From an uncultured Planctomycetaceae bacterium (GTDB lineage: Bacteria > Planctomycetota > Planctomycetia > Pirellulales > UBA1268): 12,619 nucleotides of DNA. The notes under the pieces were generated by a model, which saw only the letters and a program-made list of their open reading frames with translations, made no database searches and was not told where the DNA came from. Both the position numbers and the translations under genes were made by a program. Location: NCBI GenBank assembly GCA_937926325.1, contig CALAZQ010000024.1:1-12619 (forward strand), in the 5' to 3' direction. Position 1 is the first letter of the stretch. Each line of letters opens with the position of its first letter. Below are positions 10,817 through 12,619 of the stretch, piece after piece.

Positions 10817-11904
10817 GCGCACCCCAATAGCTCTTTCAGGCTGTCGCGCAAAACCGACAAGTGAGTCCGGCGCGTCTGCTCCGCGACGTGAACCATCGCT
10901 CTCGAGGATCGCTCGTAATCACGGAGGTCTCGCACGACCCCTCGCCAAAGTCCCTCCACGTCGGCGTGGTCAAAGCGACAGGCCGGCGGCAACCACCACA
11001 ACGCATGAGATCCGATCACCGGAATCCCGTGGGCCGCGCATTCCCAGGCAGTCAGGCCGAACGACTCGGAGACGCTCGGGGCCAGCAACACGTCCGCCAT
11101 CTCGGGCAGCGCGGAGAAATACAGACTCCACGGTTTCCACCGCTCGACGAAGGTCATGATCCCGGCGAGGCGAAGCCGCCGTGCGTGAATCTCGATGCGC
11201 TCCGTGCGATCAGGCACCAAGAGGGTCACCTCGAACGCCCGCGTAGGCTCGCATTCGTGAAGCCGAAGCAGAGTTTCGACAGCCACGCCCCACCCCTTGA
11301 GGGGATCCGCACGCCCCGCGATCAGGATCCGGACGGGGTGGCGCGGTCGTTTTCGCGGGAGCGCAAGAAATTCATCGGGAACAGTTGGGACGTTGGGGAT
11401 GACCACGTGAGCCATTTTCGGGTGCCCCACAAACCGGATTTCCGGCATGACATGCCCGAATCGCACGTTGTCGCGTAGCGTGGCGAGATCGAGGCAGGAG
11501 TCCACGCGATGCCCAAGCGTGCCGTGCAGGTATGCATCTCGCGGATCAGCGTGGCAAAGCCCGATGAATTGCGTGTGAGGATAATCCGCGGCGAGCAGGG
11601 CCAGTCGATCCTTCGCGATTCTCAGGGTCTCGTCGAGGATCACGCGCACGCTGTTGTTTTCGAGCAGAAACCGGATGCTCCCGTAGTCTCCCCCGACGTG
11701 CGTGTGATGGGAATAGCCCATCTCGCGCACCGCGGCGCCAAACCGGTTTTTCCGGTAGTCGATGAACGGCTCGAAGTCAGGGACTACACTGACAATATCG
11801 AAGCTACCCCCTTTCGGAACAACGCGCGGGTTAGGGGCGGGTTTCGGGTCCGGCACTCGCCTCGTCGGCGCCGGCATCGTGCTTTGCGGGTCGAGTCGGA
11901 TCAT
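10813..11904 (-). CDS. GT4-type glycosyltransferase (GT-B fold), 363 aa
   Basis: It likely transfers a sugar from a nucleotide-sugar to a glycan or protein. The C-terminal half has family motifs: ILIAGRADPLKGWGVAVETL (residues ~194-213), a beta-rich donor site, then VLLAPSVSESFGLTAWECAA, in which Glu280 and Glu288 form the E-x7-E retaining-transferase motif, and HGIPVIGS. The N-terminal half has a Rossmann-like start (SFDIVSVVPDFEPFIDYRKN) after about 32 dispensable-looking residues. I choose the ATG at 11904 (leader CCCACCA), giving a 74-base overlap with the upstream cysteine-rich gene; the ATG at 11877 is an alternative, and earlier starts are excluded by greater overlap. The stop overlaps the next ATG. 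Phages use such enzymes to alter host surface glycans, virion proteins or modified bases. Which one applies here is unknown. Confidence 0.85.
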   Translation of the reverse strand: MIRLDPQSTMPAPTRRVPDPKPAPNPRVVPKGGSFDIVSVVPDFEPFIDYRKNRFGAAVREMGYSHHTHVGGDYGSIRFLLENNSVRVILDETLRIAKDRLALLAADYPHTQFIGLCHADPRDAYLHGTLGHRVDSCLDLATLRDNVRFGHVMPEIRFVGHPKMAHVVIPNVPTVPDEFLALPRKRPRHPVRILIAGRADPLKGWGVAVETLLRLHECEPTRAFEVTLLVPDRTERIEIHARRLRLAGIMTFVERWKPWSLYFSALPEMADVLLAPSVSESFGLTAWECAAHGIPVIGSHALWWLPPACRFDHADVEGLWRGVVRDLRDYERSSRAMVHVAEQTRRTHLSVLRDSLKELLGCA

Positions 11905-12103
11905 TGGTGGGTAAGGGTCGGTGGTGAACGCAGCCAAAATCGGGGCCGGGGCAAAACTCTCCGCCCTCGTAGTAGGAATACACCAGCGCGTCGGCCCGTT
12001 CGGCCTGATTACGAGGTTCAAGGTCGGTGAGCTTGCTATTGTGGCAAACCCGATCGTGATACATTCCCTCGCGCCAGTAGAAACAGGTTTCGCAAGTGCT
12101 CAT
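11831..12103 (-). CDS. Small cysteine-rich zinc-binding phage protein, 90 aa
   Basis: The ATG at 12103 overlaps the stop of the membrane protein gene. The core, residues 4-62, has CETCFYW (Cys4, Cys7), Cys20, and FCPGPDFGCVHHRP (Cys51, Cys58, His60, His61). A C-x2-C-x2-W start with a GPDFGCxHH end is familiar from a widespread group of small unnamed phage and bacterial proteins, probably zinc-binding. After residue 62 the chain is low-complexity and overlaps the glycosyltransferase gene by 74 bases, so the tail may be a by-product of overlap. Function unknown. Confidence 0.78.
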   Translation of the reverse strand: MSTCETCFYWREGMYHDRVCHNSKLTDLEPRNQAERADALVYSYYEGGEFCPGPDFGCVHHRPLPTNDPTRPAKHDAGADEASAGPETRP

Positions 12104-12345
12104 TCGTCGGACGGCTCAGGGTTATTGCCCCGGCACGCCTGGGCCTGCAAGAAGAAAAGCTGGACGGCCTCGGAGAGCCAGATCGCGGCGTAGATCACGA
12201 GAAGCTCGATCAAGCTGGTCTCCATCGAGAGGATCCACAACGAGTAGTAGACCACGGTCCACGTCATGCACGTGATCGCGGTTGCCGTGACGACGATCGC
12301 GACAGCGGACGCGATCAGGCTGGCGGTGCGGGCCGAAATTTTCAT
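12100..12345 (-). CDS. Small membrane protein with two hydrophobic segments, 81 aa
   Basis: The ATG at 12345 (MKISARTASLIASAVAIVVT) sits 8 bases after a perfect 11-bp hairpin. Two hydrophobic stretches are seen: residues ~8-38 and ~44-66 (LIELLVIYAAIWLSEAVQLF). The C-terminus is short and polar (CRGNNPEPSDE), and the N-terminus is positively charged, which by the positive-inside rule favours both ends in the cytoplasm. It is the second membrane protein in the window. Holin or exclusion function is possible but nothing specific supports either. The stop overlaps the next gene. Confidence 0.75.
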   Translation of the reverse strand: MKISARTASLIASAVAIVVTATAITCMTWTVVYYSLWILSMETSLIELLVIYAAIWLSEAVQLFFLQAQACRGNNPEPSDE

Positions 12346-12353
12346 TACGTAAT

Positions 12354-12382
12354 GAGTGCCCGCCCGTCGGAGGCGGGCACTC
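12354..12382 (-). promoter_or_regulatory. Perfect 11-bp hairpin just upstream of a start codon
   Basis: GAGTGCCCGCC at 12354-12364 and GGCGGGCACTC at 12372-12382 are exact reverse complements with a 7-base loop. On the sense strand the stem ends 8 bases before the ATG at 12345, where a ribosome-binding site would normally be. The sequence between is ATTACGTA, with no T-run and no Shine-Dalgarno. It could be a terminator lacking a T-tract or a translational control hairpin. Confidence 0.7.
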
Positions 12383-12395
12383 CTCCGTGAATGCC

Positions 12396-12617
12396 TCAGT
12401 TCTGAGATCCCCCTTGATCGAGAGGGCCTTCGACACCCGCCTCCGTGGCTTTTCGCTGTGTGAGGACCGTTTGTGCCATCAGGATCAGCGATTGCAGCCC
12501 CGCGTCCGACAGTTGTTCCAACCGCCGGAAAGCGATCTCACGGTCAGACTCACGGGATTCAGCCTCGGGTGCCGCATCAGCCGCCACCTCGAGCGTTCTC
12601 GTAGTTGGCTCGTCCAC
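12396..12617 (-). CDS. Hypothetical helical protein, 73 aa (possibly cut at the window edge)
   Basis: A GTG at 12617 could be the start, but the frame is open to the window edge, so the gene may extend beyond it. The first ~20 residues are polar and acidic (VAADAAPEAESRESDREIAF). The centre is a likely amphipathic helix (RLEQLSDAGLQSLILMAQTV) and the tail is polar (EGPLDQGGSQN). No family recognised. It is the first gene visible in the minus-strand array and is followed by a 50-base gap that carries the 12354-12382 hairpin. Confidence 0.6.
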   Translation of the reverse strand: MDEPTTRTLEVAADAAPEAESRESDREIAFRRLEQLSDAGLQSLILMAQTVLTQRKATEAGVEGPLDQGGSQN

Positions 12618-12619
12618 GA

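Noticed and set aside
9514..12382. Intergenic hairpins as rho-independent terminators
   Set aside because: None is followed by a T-run on the transcribed strand, and genes on both sides are closely spaced, so classical termination is not supported.

Overview
The window is 12.6 kb of GC-rich, tightly packed DNA that looks like the early/replication and accessory region of a tailed double-stranded DNA phage or prophage. Every supported gene lies on the minus strand, so transcription runs from high to low coordinates. Most neighbouring genes share ATGA start/stop overlaps or abut directly. There are no tRNA, rRNA, CRISPR or insertion-sequence signals. The host cannot be named from the sequence. 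Start codons mostly lack a Shine-Dalgarno sequence and several are preceded by CAACCA or CACCA, which fits a host phylum that does not rely on Shine-Dalgarno pairing. Verrucomicrobiota would be one guess, but this is weak inference.

Region 1 (about 12619 to 8167) is an accessory stretch: a short helical protein, a two-helix membrane protein, a small cysteine-rich protein, a GT4-type glycosyltransferase, a small zinc-binding protein, a sulfotransferase-like P-loop protein, a zinc-ribbon protein, a probable 42-residue ORF, a small lipoprotein and three unrecognised genes. The glycosyltransferase and sulfotransferase suggest that this phage modifies a glycan, on the host surface or on the virion. 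The region carries several strong intergenic hairpins. Two of them (8534-8581 and 10559-10617) share an outer stem and internal loop but have different, still-paired inner stems. This is the most unusual signal in the window.

Region 2 (8162 to 7753) starts with a good sigma70-like promoter (TTGACT-N16-TATATT) and encodes a 51-residue protein and a 72-residue two-helix membrane protein.

Region 3 (7741 to 1) is a replication/recombination operon. It starts at a second sigma70-like promoter (TTGGCA-N16-TATGAT) that has a perfect 10-bp palindrome in its spacer and sits so close to the first GTG that the mRNA should be leaderless. The order is: helix-turn-helix protein, a 215-residue protein, an 89-residue protein behind a 7.5-copy CCAA leader repeat, a PD-(D/E)XK nuclease, an acidic-tailed protein, RecT annealase, RecE-like exonuclease, two small proteins, a replisome-organiser-like initiator, four small proteins and the start of a DnaG-type primase cut by the window edge. 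Together these would supply end resection and annealing (RecE-like/RecT), a structure-specific or branched-DNA nuclease, replication initiation and priming.
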